Position numbers and translations under genes: made by a program. From the NCBI RefSeq assembly GCF_026262505.1, contig NC_067206.1, positions 17,629,319 through 17,693,318 on the forward strand: a stretch of DNA of 64,000 nt, given 5' to 3'. Origin of the DNA: Trichomonas vaginalis G3 (taxonomy: Eukaryota > Parabasalia > Trichomonadida > Trichomonadidae). This document shows, piece after piece, positions 19,696 to 28,720 of this stretch. Numbering within the stretch: the stretch's first letter is position 1; each line of letters opens with the position of its first letter. The notes beneath the pieces are model-generated. The model was not told the origin of the DNA and made no database searches. It worked only from the letters and a program-made list of their open reading frames with translations.

Positions 19696-20036
19696 CAACC
19701 CGAAATTTGTCTGATTCCACACTAATTTTATTAATTTATCTAAACTTTTATCCTCGTCTACAATTTAATCATCAATAATTATCTCTTGTTCTATTTCACT
19801 ATTATATATATATATATTTATATGATTTGATTTAAAAAAATAAATAAATAAATTAATAAATCATTTACTCAAATATATCAAAAGTTTTATTTTTATATAT
19901 AAAGATAACTACTTTTTTAAAAATACCCTATATATTTTTGCCATGTAAACTATTTTTGCCATGTAAACTTGTCACTTTTGTCAGAAGTGAAGTGAACCGA
20001 ATTTTCATGCACAACAAAAATTTTTACTGAGATGAA

Positions 20037-20621
20037 ATGACCGAAGAAGTTGAAACGGTAGATTTGACACCACAAACAAAAAGTTCAGAACCATTGTCAA
20101 AACCTGTCAAAGAACTTACAGATGAAGAGAAAAATTCAATAATAGAAAGTGCCAGGTCTGGAAATACAAACCCTAATTATAAAGTCACTTTTCATAGAAA
20201 TGGAACGGCTAGTATCTCAAAAAAGAAACAGACTCTCACAAATAAAATATTGAAGTCTGAAGGAGCTTTCGAGACAACAAATGGAAAAGTTTACTTCACT
20301 GACCAACAGTTCATTATAGAACATCTCATTGACTTAGAGTCGAAATATTCTAAACTTTACAACAAACACAAAAAGTTGAAAGGAAAACAAAAACAAATGG
20401 CATATGATATTTATGAAGATGTTGACGACACAACTGTTCCTGCAAGTGAAGTAAAGTCAGAGGAACCGAAAAGTGACGAAAAACCGATAGAAGAAGAAAA
20501 ACCAAAAACTGAAGATAAACCAAAACCAAAGTTTAGTTTCCAAACTAAACCAAGTCAACCTTCATTAGCTGGTATGGGTTGGCGTCAAAGACTTATGGCA
20601 GCAGGCGGTTATGTAAAGTAA
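20037..20621 (+). CDS. Polinton-type unknown protein, 194 aa
   Basis: Not recognised. The N-terminal ~35 residues are acidic/Ser-Thr-rich. A compact middle follows (NYKVTFHRNGTASISKKKQTL...YFTDQQFIIEHLIDLESKYSKLYNKHKK), then a Glu/Lys/Pro-rich linker (SEEPKSDEKPIEEEKPK) and a basic tail (LAGMGWRQRLMAAGGYVK). The gene directly precedes the second polymerase gene and shares its promoter sequence with the small gene at 17624, which was separated from it by the N1 insertion. The frame looks whole. Confidence 0.55.
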   Translation: MTEEVETVDLTPQTKSSEPLSKPVKELTDEEKNSIIESARSGNTNPNYKVTFHRNGTASISKKKQTLTNKILKSEGAFETTNGKVYFTDQQFIIEHLIDLESKYSKLYNKHKKLKGKQKQMAYDIYEDVDDTTVPASEVKSEEPKSDEKPIEEEKPKTEDKPKPKFSFQTKPSQPSLAGMGWRQRLMAAGGYVK

Positions 20622-20663
20622 AGAAAAAATATTTTTTTATTTTATAAAAATGCCCCATATAGA

Positions 20664-22802
20664 ATGGATAGAAAGTCTGCTAGAATAAAAGCAGAGTTAC
20701 AAAGATATGGTTGGAGAGTTTCGAAGAATTTTAAATATAGGAAGGGAAGACCCATAAAAGTCTATGACAAATTGTCTGGTCTTCGCTACGAAATGGATTT
20801 GGAAACAGCACGTGCCAATTATCCAAACAGACTAGAGAGGTTAGAAGAAGAACGTCTTATGGACATGCCTTTCGATGTTAGTGAACCTCAAGTTGAAGGA
20901 CACGACGACTTTGCCAGATTCTACTGGAAACATGACGAACAATTGCATCCTTTGAGAAGGAAAAAAGGAAAAGGTGAAGACGCACATGCTCCCATGGAAA
21001 GAACAAGATATGCATATGAAAAGTATCGTGAAGTTAGAAGTCAAATTACATCTGGTCGAACCTTTACAGTAAACTTTGACGAAGGAAAGAACAAAGAAGG
21101 CTTCATGGGAGTACTTGCTGCAATTCAAGACGGAAATAAGAAAGGACACAATCTCAGATTGACCATAACAGATTTGGATGGTCACATTTACTATGCACAT
21201 GGCAATGAACAAACAGCCGCAAAACTTCTTGACGCTTTCAAGACTACAAAGAGAGAACAAATGGTTGACTCCGACTCAGACATTTTGAATGCAATTGAAG
21301 GAATTGCAAGTGTCAAGTTCGAATGGTACCAACCTAACCCTCAAGCAGTCAGACAACATGCTGGATACTTCCCGTTCATAAATAAGTCTGACATTGACTT
21401 GACAAGGTATGGAATTTACAATTCAATTGAAACAATTGTCAATGAACCTTGCATTCTTACATGTCTCAGGAACTCTGGTCTTGTTACAGATGAGAAGATG
21501 AAGTATCTTGAGTCATGTGTGAAGACAAGGTACATTCTCAGAGGTCAATTGGCAAAAATTGCACCGTTGGCAAATGTCAATATCCGAGTCAACATACCTA
21601 CAGCTAAAGGTTCTTCACATGACGACTATGTTGTTGACAAAGACTTACCATGGTTGAAGATTGTAATTGTCCACAACCACTTCATGTTGAACGAAAGTCT
21701 TACAAACCCATTCTTTGGTAAAAGTAAGTGCAACATTGTCAGAGCTGTCAACATTCTTTTCAAGAAAGGTTTGTTGGAACCAATTCCAGATGACAAGCTG
21801 ACAGAAACTTTTGTACCAAAAGACGAAACAAACTTTTCATTGTTAGCAAGACCAAAAGTTGTTCCAGACAAAGTTCTAGTACAAAAGAAGTACACAATTC
21901 CACAAGGGGTTGGTATGTTCGGATACCAACCTGAACCAAAAGAACTTCCAATGAGGTTGCAAGAACTTCAAGATGCTATAAACAAACTTCCATTGAGACA
22001 TCCAATTGACGTCAAATTGTATTGGAGAGCATCTGAGTTAGGTCAGAAGGTTTTATATGAAACAGGTTGCTTCGACGATGTTTATGAGATAACAGGAGAA
22101 GTTTCTCAGAAGATAAGAGACTCACTTGAATTTCCACAAACTGGACCAATTGGTTGCGACAAGTTCGACTCAAACGAAAAGATATACTATGTCGACCTTA
22201 ACGCTGCATACATGAGGTTTGTCCAATATATTCCGACTGGAATTCCAAACGAAGATGGTGAGTTCCCGGGAAGGAACTATACAGTTGTAAAAGTCATACA
22301 ACAACTGTATGATATTAGGAAAGCTTCAAACCCCAAACTTGCAATGACACTCAAATTGCTTATGAATTCGACATGGGGATATTCCATTAAGAAACCTCAA
22401 GAGATGAAGAGTAAACATTATGAGAAGGTCGACAACTTTGTTGAAAGGTTTTCTCCTTTTATTTTGAAGTACGAATTCACTCAAGGTCAAAGTGGCTTAG
22501 TAACCACATTAAAACCCATTGTCGAACATTGGTCTTACCCTCAGTTCGCAAAAGCAGTCCATGACAACTACAATGAGTTCTTCTCGGAAGTCAAATCGAA
22601 AGTCAAGGTTTACTATGAGAACATTGACACACTCATGACGAACGAAGAAGGCTATAACAAACTCATTGAAATGGGAATGGTCGGTGAAAAGATGGGTCAA
22701 TTCAAATTGGACAAAATTTTCACCGAAGTTCATGTCCTCTCCAAGCGTAAGTACTGGGGTGTTAAAGAAGATGGTGAAATAGTTAAACATTGCATGAAAT
22801 AA
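20664..22802 (+). CDS. Second, divergent family B DNA polymerase-like protein
   Basis: The N-terminal ~250 residues are basic and unrecognised. A region with NEPCILTCLRNSGLV and VIVHNHFMLNESL parallels the cysteine-containing module of the polymerase at 8434-12281. The palm-like part contains YYVDLNAAYMRFVQ (motif A-like), LKLLMNSTWGYSIKK (motif B) and YYENIDTLM (motif C position). It belongs to a different Polinton/virus lineage than the 8.4-kb polymerase and looks shorter than usual for the family. It is an open frame, but activity is doubtful. Confidence 0.7.
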   Translation: MDRKSARIKAELQRYGWRVSKNFKYRKGRPIKVYDKLSGLRYEMDLETARANYPNRLERLEEERLMDMPFDVSEPQVEGHDDFARFYWKHDEQLHPLRRKKGKGEDAHAPMERTRYAYEKYREVRSQITSGRTFTVNFDEGKNKEGFMGVLAAIQDGNKKGHNLRLTITDLDGHIYYAHGNEQTAAKLLDAFKTTKREQMVDSDSDILNAIEGIASVKFEWYQPNPQAVRQHAGYFPFINKSDIDLTRYGIYNSIETIVNEPCILTCLRNSGLVTDEKMKYLESCVKTRYILRGQLAKIAPLANVNIRVNIPTAKGSSHDDYVVDKDLPWLKIVIVHNHFMLNESLTNPFFGKSKCNIVRAVNILFKKGLLEPIPDDKLTETFVPKDETNFSLLARPKVVPDKVLVQKKYTIPQGVGMFGYQPEPKELPMRLQELQDAINKLPLRHPIDVKLYWRASELGQKVLYETGCFDDVYEITGEVSQKIRDSLEFPQTGPIGCDKFDSNEKIYYVDLNAAYMRFVQYIPTGIPNEDGEFPGRNYTVVKVIQQLYDIRKASNPKLAMTLKLLMNSTWGYSIKKPQEMKSKHYEKVDNFVERFSPFILKYEFTQGQSGLVTTLKPIVEHWSYPQFAKAVHDNYNEFFSEVKSKVKVYYENIDTLMTNEEGYNKLIEMGMVGEKMGQFKLDKIFTEVHVLSKRKYWGVKEDGEIVKHCMK

Positions 22803-22824
22803 AAAATTTTTATTCGAATTTGAA

Positions 22825-23064
22825 TTAAAATGTGGGAATTCTTGGGAACGGGAAAAGCTTATTTACTTGAGGAACAGGTAAAGGTGGTGGAGGTGGTGGC
22901 AACCAGTCCATTTTATATTCCTTCCTAGCTAATTTCCGTTTAATTTCATGGTCGCCCTCGGAGTCTTTGAATCGGACAGGTCGAGTTACACCATTCTTGG
23001 TCTCAAACTCATATATAACCTGTTTGTCTGTATTTTCTTCGACTATGGCACGAGACACGAACAT
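22825..23064 (-). CDS. Small protein with poly-Pro segment, 79 aa
   Basis: ATG 23064 was chosen because the longer frame lacks an ATG. The product is basic and ends in DWLPPPPPPLPVPQ and KLFPFPRIPTF. It diverges from the 23095 gene across 30 bases that hold an AAAAAGTGTCATTT motif. Not recognised. GC is higher than in the Polinton genes to the left. Confidence 0.45.
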   Translation of the reverse strand: MFVSRAIVEENTDKQVIYEFETKNGVTRPVRFKDSEGDHEIKRKLARKEYKMDWLPPPPPPLPVPQVNKLFPFPRIPTF

Positions 23065-23094
23065 TGACCAAACGGACAAAAAGTGTCATTTCGG

Positions 23095-23361
23095 ATGGTC
23101 AAGCAGCCAATCGCATTCGAGCACTTCGAAGAAGCCTTACGTTCCAAGGGAGAGGGTGTCTGGTGCAAGGCAGAGGTCATGAGACTCTACGAGCAGTACA
23201 TCCTCAATGCCTGGGAGGACAAATCGTCCTTGAATTGGCAATTCTACCAACTCCTCTGGGACGACCTCCTACGCAACTGGGAAGATAACGAAAACGCCCA
23301 ATTCAAAGGTCGGGAGCTAATTTTCCAAATTACCATTAATTGTGCCTACTTATCCAACTAA
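23095..23361 (+). CDS. Small unknown protein, 88 aa
   Basis: ATG 23095 lies seven bases after a TCATT initiator-like motif. The protein (MVKQPIAFEHFEEALRSKG... WQFYQLLWDDLLRNWEDNE... INCAYLSN) is Trp-rich and helical. Not recognised. Codon use is GC-richer than in neighbouring Polinton A genes, matching 22825-23064, 23409-23879 and 27116-27694, so these may belong to one separate element. Confidence 0.5.
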   Translation: MVKQPIAFEHFEEALRSKGEGVWCKAEVMRLYEQYILNAWEDKSSLNWQFYQLLWDDLLRNWEDNENAQFKGRELIFQITINCAYLSN

Positions 23362-23408
23362 AAACTTAAATTTACTTGGGGTTTCCCCCTAAAATAATTT
23401 TTTTACTC

Positions 23409-23879
23409 TTAGAACCACTCGAGGTTCTCCTTACGGTTGTTGAGCTTGTCACCGTCAATGTGTCTGACCTTCGTCTTCTTGCCTGGATTTGGAACCCATT
23501 GAATTGCGACAAGCTTGCCCATGGAGATTGAACCGCGATTCCGAAGGTTAAGGTTCAAGTGTCCCAAGTTGTTGAGGACTGGGGTAAGAACCTTGCCTGT
23601 CTCCTTGTTGCGGATTTGGTATGGGTAGGGTTGGGAAATTTCGTAACCGTCATCGGCAACAAGGGTTGCCCATGTAGCGGATTCAGGAACTTCTTCGTGT
23701 TTCTCTTCTTCCTCTTCTTCCTCTTCTTCCTCGACAATTCCTTCTTCAATTTGGTACTCACGAAGTACGGTGTTGCATGTTCTGTCCTTTCCGAGTACCT
23801 TCCAGATGGCGTCTATCTCTTCGAAGAAACAGTAGATGAGTCTGGCAAGGTCTCGGTTCTCTCTCTCGTAATTGCGCAA
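23409..23879 (-). CDS. HNH-type endonuclease-like protein with Glu-rich linker
   Basis: The C-terminal ~75 residues have the NUMOD/HNH_3-like pattern: YQIRNKETGKVLTPVLNNLGHLNLNL followed by VRHIDGDKLNNRKENLEW, where HIDGxxxNNxxENL is characteristic. The N-terminal ~45 residues are helical, separated by a run of ten or more Glu. No in-frame ATG is seen near the 5' end, which lies ~75 bp from transposon N3, so the start is uncertain. The HNH motif is seen directly; the function (nicking or cleavage of DNA, perhaps homing-like) is inferred. Confidence 0.65.
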   Translation of the reverse strand: MRNYERENRDLARLIYCFFEEIDAIWKVLGKDRTCNTVLREYQIEEGIVEEEEEEEEEEKHEEVPESATWATLVADDGYEISQPYPYQIRNKETGKVLTPVLNNLGHLNLNLRNRGSISMGKLVAIQWVPNPGKKTKVRHIDGDKLNNRKENLEWF

Positions 23880-24132
23880 GGTTTCCGTGAAATCGTTCAG
23901 GCATTTCTCATTATGATATAAATAATTTATTAATGCATTTATCCAATAATTATGCTGTTGTAAGACGAGTTACGGAAAGTGAGGTGAACCGAAAAAGTGA
24001 CACTTATTTGGTCGGATAAATTCCCTATATATTTACTTGTCAAAAAAAATCAGACTTTTTTTGCTTTAAAAATTTATAAGTTAATTATTGAGAACGAAGG
24101 TGAAAGGAAATGGATATCTCTTACCTTTCATT

Positions 24133-24316
24133 CCCTCGAGAAAGTTCAAAAACTTGGGTGCAATCAGTTCTGATTGCACCCAAGTTTTTGAACTTTGTAT
24201 AAGGAATTGTTGGCTATGATGCACTGATCATGAATCAGTACATCATAGCCAACAATTCCTTCGCAAACAGCGGGAAACTTTGTCCGAATAGTTTAACATT
24301 CGGACAAAGTTTCCCA
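24133..24316. repeat. N3 left hairpin trio
   Basis: Three hairpins: the AGTTCAAAAACTTGGGTGCA, GGAATTGTTGGCTATGATG and GGGAAACTTTGTCCGAAT types, in the same order as in N1 and almost identical to it. The mirror copies lie at about 26731-26890. One loop-proximal pair differs between the left and right copies (CCGAAT versus CTGAAT). Confidence 0.8.
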
Positions 24317-24636
24317 ACTTTCAAGCCGAAATTCGCGGATACCATTCACCAACTAGCTCTTGCTATGATGGTTATTAAAAATCAAGATCTATATTAAATT
24401 CAAAATCTACTCAAAGTCACTAATGTTCGATTTCGGAGTGTCAAATTACTGTACTACAGTTGCTGCTTCTTCTGCAACTTGCGTATCTCTGTAACGAAGA
24501 AAAAAAATATGTAAATGTTTTAAAAAGTAAGTGTTTATTCTTATTAATCTGACTGAGCTTAGTAAGAAGATGTAATCGATATTGTTAATTTGTGTTAAAA
24601 ATTAGATTTTATTTTCGATTTTAAAATATTACCGAA

Positions 24637-25935
24637 TTAATTTCTTTGATTGGCTCTCCTCTCGCGGAAATGTTGAAGAGAAATCCTCAAATCCTTAATT
24701 TCTCCATCAACTTTCCAAAGGGGTTCTTTGGTGGTATCATATTTTTCGCTGATATCATAAAATTTGTTTGGTGTAAACCAGGTATGTATTTCTGGATTTT
24801 TTGGTAACTGTGTATGTGGTGTTGCGTTATAATTTTCGATTAAATTTTGAATTTGATCCCAAGCTACCTCATCAACTTGAATATTCTGCCAAAATCTTTC
24901 GATTTTGCCATTCATGTAAGGGCAGTGTGGTATTATCGTGATTGATTCGACGTTTGCATTTTTTAATAAATTTTTGAAAACACCGTAGTTTTCAAGCCCA
25001 TTGTCACTCCATATGGCAAACGGTTTGCCATATACATCGAAACATTGTTGAATGACACGACTTGTTTGTGCCGCTTCTTTAGTTTCGAGATGTGACCAAG
25101 CCAAAATTTTTCGTGATTTATCGTCAATAACGGCATATAGATATTCACCTTGGCGATGATTTAAAAAGTGAATATCTACATGCCATATTTCATTAACGTA
25201 AAAAGCTTCGTATTTTGTTTGACCTTTTGCCTTTGAATTTTTTGGCGGTTGTGCAAGATTGAGAAGTTTGAAACATTTATTAACAGTTCTTTCGGAAAAT
25301 TGAATGTTCAATAATTTACGGTCAAAATAATCTGTAGTTTTTTCAAATGTTGAAGTTGTATTTGTGCGTATTGAATATGGGTCATCTTCTGAATTTATAT
25401 CCGATTCTGTATCAATTGAATTTGGACTTGATGAAAATAATTCTTCGGCTGATGAATCGTCGGAATTTGAAGAGATTTCTGATGATAACTGTTCAGATGA
25501 ACTTGAAATGTCAGGAGAACTGTAATCAAACTCTGAATTTTGATTCCGTTGAGACAATTGTGGAATTGGAAAATGAATTTGAATATTTTGTTGATTTTGC
25601 ATTTGCGATTCAAGTATCATTTGACGATCTGTTATAATTCGGCCGAAAGCCCGGGAAATTCCTATTTTTTGAACTTTATTATGTAAATTTTGGACAGTAT
25701 TTATTAATTCTTGTGGTGGATCTTTTGGTTTTGGACCTGTACGTAATTTTGGAATTTCAATTTGATTGAAATTAAGAGCGTTTTTAAAAGTTTTATGTGA
25801 TATTGTGGGAAGAATTCTTCCATCTGTTAAAGGGACATTTTGGAGAACGGTTTCGACGTTAATACCGCTTTGAATTTGTTGATTAGCTTGATTTAACCAT
25901 TCTAAATCAATTAAATCGAAGATTCTACCACTCAT
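24637..25935 (-). CDS. N3 transposase, D34E integrase-fold, 432 aa
   Basis: One uninterrupted frame. The N-terminal ~70 residues (IDLEWLNQANQQIQSGINVETVLQN...SHKTFKNALNF) form a putative DNA-binding domain that also survives as a remnant in N4 and N5. Next come a basic helix (RTGPKPKDPPQELINTVQNL), a Ser/Asp/Glu-rich linker (~residues 120-190), and the catalytic core with EIWHVDIHFLNH, FAIWSDNGLENYG and YMNGKIERFW. The spacing from the second Asp to the Glu is 34 residues. It relates to IS3/IS481/Ginger-type transposases and retroviral integrases. All three catalytic residues are present, so it could be active. Confidence 0.85.
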   Translation of the reverse strand: MSGRIFDLIDLEWLNQANQQIQSGINVETVLQNVPLTDGRILPTISHKTFKNALNFNQIEIPKLRTGPKPKDPPQELINTVQNLHNKVQKIGISRAFGRIITDRQMILESQMQNQQNIQIHFPIPQLSQRNQNSEFDYSSPDISSSSEQLSSEISSNSDDSSAEELFSSSPNSIDTESDINSEDDPYSIRTNTTSTFEKTTDYFDRKLLNIQFSERTVNKCFKLLNLAQPPKNSKAKGQTKYEAFYVNEIWHVDIHFLNHRQGEYLYAVIDDKSRKILAWSHLETKEAAQTSRVIQQCFDVYGKPFAIWSDNGLENYGVFKNLLKNANVESITIIPHCPYMNGKIERFWQNIQVDEVAWDQIQNLIENYNATPHTQLPKNPEIHTWFTPNKFYDISEKYDTTKEPLWKVDGEIKDLRISLQHFRERRANQRN

Positions 25936-26726
25936 TTGAAAATTATAAGTTTTGAAAAAAACCGTAAATCATTATTGAATCTAAAAATATTTATGTACAA
26001 AAAGTCGGTATATATTCTATAATTATTTAAAATAATGAAAAAGTTGATTTGTGAATCATTGAAATATTAATGCTGTTATATATATATATCAGATGATATA
26101 AGATGATTTTTTTAAATAAAAAATAAAATTTAATTTTTTAATTGTTAAAATAAGAATAGTAAGCTTGACAAGTAATTTAAGTTTTTGCTTTGTAAAGTTA
26201 TTTGGTTGGCAAATGCATTGTGTCACTTTTTGTTTGAGTTCACTTTCCGTAATTTGTCTTATGATAGAAGAACTTTTTCTGTCGGAAGGAAAAACTATCA
26301 TAAGACAAATTACGGAAAGTGAACTCAAACAAAAAGTGACACAATGCATTTGCCAACCAAATAACTTTACAAAGCAAAAACTTAAATTACTTGTCAAGCT
26401 TACTATTCTTATTTTAACAATTAAAAAATTAAATTTTATTTTTTATTTAAAAAATCATCTTATATCATCTGATATATATATATATAACAGCATTAATATT
26501 TCAATGATTCACAAATCAACTTTTTCATTATTTTAAATAATTATAGAATATATACCGACTTTTTGTACATAAATATTTTTAGATTCAATAATGATTTACT
26601 GTTTTTTTCAAAACTTATAATTTTCAAATGAGTGGTAGAATCTTCGATTTAATTGATTTAGAATGGTTAAATCAAGCTAATCAACAAATTCAAAGCGGTA
26701 TTAACGTCGAAACCGTTCTCCAAAAT
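25836..26726. repeat. 432-bp near-perfect inverted repeat with 27-bp centre
   Basis: Arms 25836-26267 and 26295-26726 are reverse complements with very few differences. Each arm contains the transposase start and a second TIR-like block (GTCACTTTTTGTTTGAGTTC). The 27-bp centre, read in reverse complement, contains TTTTTCCTTCCGACAG, the same 16 bases found just outside N3 at 27089-27104. Confidence 0.85.
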
Positions 26727-27115
26727 GTTAAACTATTCAGACAAAGTTTCCCACTGTTTGCGAAGGAATTGTTGGCTATGATGTACTGATTCATGATCAG
26801 TGCATCATAGCCAACAATTCCTTATACAAAGTTCAAAAACTTGGGTGCAATCAGAACTGATTGCACCCAAGTTTTTGAACTTTCTCGAGGGAATGAAAGG
26901 TAAGAGATATCCATTTCCTTTCACCTTCGTTCTCAATAATTAACTTATAAATTTTTAAAGCAAAAAAAGTCTGATTTTTTTTGACAAGTAAATATATAGG
27001 GAATTTATCCGACCAAATAAGTGTCACTTTTTCGGTTCACCTCACTTTCCGTAACTCGTCTTACAACACTTCCATCCGACAGGAAAAATTTTTCCTTCCG
27101 ACAGGACACAAACGG

Positions 27116-27694
27116 ATGAATGACGTTCCTCTTCCTGAATGCCTTCCAAAGCCAGAACAACCGAAAGCTGCAGAACCACAACAGTCTCCTCGGCAACCTC
27201 AGTTCCAGCAACTACCTCCACCAAATTACTACCAATTTCCACCTCAAGGTTACTACCCACCACAAGGCTTCCCGAACTACCCTCCTCAGCCTATGCCTTA
27301 CTTCCCCAACCCTTGGTTGTTCCAGCAAGCTCCACCCCAGCAATTCCAATCTCAATCCCAATCGAAGAGAGAGCAAGAGTTCGAAGAAGGTCTGAACCGT
27401 TTACGCAAAGATTATGCCACAGCCCCGATGGAAGACGACAGGCTTTCAGTCTCTTCCCTAAGGTCGACCAATTCGACTCGTACCACAGATTCGGTTCGTG
27501 ACCGTGAAGACTACCTCAAGCAGTCTGAGAGACTCTTCATCTTACAGCCATTTACAGTTGGAGCTCTCAAGAACATGCGCAATTACGAAGGTCAGACACC
27601 AGCTGGAGACCGCAAAACAGACGTGCTTACAAGAGCAGTCCAGCTCGTCAAGACAAAGACTGAGATAGTCGACTTCATTCTTGCAGCTGAGTGA
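27116..27694 (+). CDS. Pro/Gln-rich unknown protein, interrupted near its end by element N8
   Basis: ATG 27116 opens MNDVPLPECLPKPEQ. A Pro/Gln/Tyr-rich region (residues ~15-100; FPPQGYYPPQGFPNYPPQP) is followed by a Ser/Thr/Arg-rich segment and a C-terminal helical domain (LKQSERLFILQPFTVGALKN ... DVLTRAVQLVKTKTEIVDFIL). The last 79 bases recur at 29009-29087, on the other side of N8, where the frame ends AACPYK. Not recognised; the layout resembles capsid- or scaffold-associated disordered proteins. GC is higher than in Polintons A-C. An Inr-like TCACTTTTT inside the N3 end points toward this gene. Confidence 0.5.
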   Translation: MNDVPLPECLPKPEQPKAAEPQQSPRQPQFQQLPPPNYYQFPPQGYYPPQGFPNYPPQPMPYFPNPWLFQQAPPQQFQSQSQSKREQEFEEGLNRLRKDYATAPMEDDRLSVSSLRSTNSTRTTDSVRDREDYLKQSERLFILQPFTVGALKNMRNYEGQTPAGDRKTDVLTRAVQLVKTKTEIVDFILAAE

Positions 27695-27775
27695 GGTAGA
27701 ATTTACGAAAAAGTGATACTTAACCTTAAATTTCCAAACACTATTTTTTTGATTGTATTTTGTTATTTATATATT

Positions 27776-28241
27776 TATATATGTATATATGTATATATGT
27801 ATATATGTATATATGTATATATGTATATATGTATATATGTATATATGTATATATGTATATATGTATATATGTATATATGTATATATGTATATATGTATAT
27901 ATGTATATATGTATATATGTATATATGTATATATGTATATATGTATATATGTATATATGTATATATGTATATATGTATATATGTATATATGTATATATGT
28001 ATATATGTATATATGTATATAGGTATATAGGTATATAGGTATATATGGATATAGGTATATATGTATATATGTATATATGTATATATGTATATATATATGT
28101 ATATATATATATGTATATATGTATATATGTATATATGTATATATGTATATATGTATATATGTATATATGTATATATGTATAGTATGATGTATATATGTAT
28201 ATATGTATATATGTATATATGTATATATGTATATATGTATA
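27776..28241. repeat. (ATATATGT)n microsatellite, ~465 bp
   Basis: Almost pure 8-bp ATATATGT/GTATATAT repeat, with a short interrupted block near 28020-28060 (AGGTATAT variant) and near 28095-28180. Long apparent frames encoding YICIYVYM repeats here are artefacts of the repeat. It lies inside element N8. Confidence 0.95.
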
Positions 28242-28319
28242 TTTATTTAAAAAAATTAAAAATAATATAATTAAAATTTATTTATATTTTAAATTTCATA
28301 CTGATCTTCGATTCCAATT

Positions 28320-28720
28320 TGTGAATTGATATCATTAACAATTGAATTTCGGTGCACCCCTATGAGAGCGCTGGCAACCGAAACACCACTAGTAAGATTG
28401 TGTATTAGAAACTGCTTCATGCTGTGTTGAGTAAGCTTCGATGTCTTTGTAGGATAGCTTTCTGAGAGCGAAACAAGATAGTGTTGAAAAAAAATTGAAA
28501 ATTTGAGAGACTGTGCAAGAGCCAACGACCAAAACACTACCAGTAAGATACAGCAGTAGTAGCTGCTTCATGCTGCATTGAGTATTGTTGAATAATTTGA
28601 AGTAGTGGTTTTTGAAATCAGCACCCCTATGAGAGCGCTGGCGACCGAAACACCACTAGTAAGATTGTGTATTAGAAACTGCTTCATGCTGTGTTGAGTA
28701 AGCTTCGATATCTTTATCAG
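28320..28720. repeat. Three diverged ~70-95-bp repeat units
   Basis: The block GCACCCCTATGAGAGCGCTG... at about 28351-28445 recurs nearly unchanged at 28621-28714. A more diverged middle unit (AACACTACCAGTAAGATACA and GCTGCTTCATGCTGCATTGA) lies at 28518-28587. No coding sense is seen. The rest of N8 (28721-29008) is AT-rich with nothing recognisable. Confidence 0.75.

Larger units (their letters stand above)
17777..20016 (+). mobile_element. Element N1: hairpin-array DNA transposon with IS3-like DDE transposase
   Basis: The ends are inverted repeats: the left begins TGTAATGCATGAAAATTCGG and the right ends CCGAATTTTCATGCACAACA. Further in, both show a GTGACA/TGTCAC motif. The ~15-bp sequence AAAAATTTTTACTGA flanks the element on both sides (17762-17776 and 20016-20030) and is the promoter of the downstream gene, so this is a target duplication. 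Inside are a transposase (17907-18838), a ~480-bp AT-rich spacer with no gene, six long hairpins (19318-19695), and ~300 bp of AT-rich DNA. N1 sits between two Polinton-type genes, and the right-hand copy of the duplication leaves the 20037 promoter intact. Confidence 0.8.
23953..27067 (-). mobile_element. Element N3: hairpin-array DDE transposon as an inverted dimer
   Basis: The outer inverted repeats are ~345 bp, starting TGTTGTAAGACGAGTTACGG on the left with the reverse complement ending at 27067. Each includes GTGACACTT and the hairpin cassettes. Inside are a complete transposase (24637-25935, minus), then a 432-bp inverted repeat (25836-26267 and 26295-26726) around a 27-bp centre. The left arm begins inside the transposase 5' end. 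The right half carries only the transposase start and the terminal/hairpin part, so N3 is one full unit joined tail-to-tail to a deleted inverted unit. No clean target duplication was found at the outer ends. Confidence 0.75.

Noticed and set aside
26089-26536. Paired frames starting MTSNLSFCFVKLFGWQ on both strands
   Set aside because: Both are the same sequence read in the two arms of the N3 inverted repeat; it is noncoding transposon end DNA.
27713-28270. Long frames encoding YICIYVYM repeats
   Set aside because: They are translations of the ATATATGT microsatellite and occur in all three frames.
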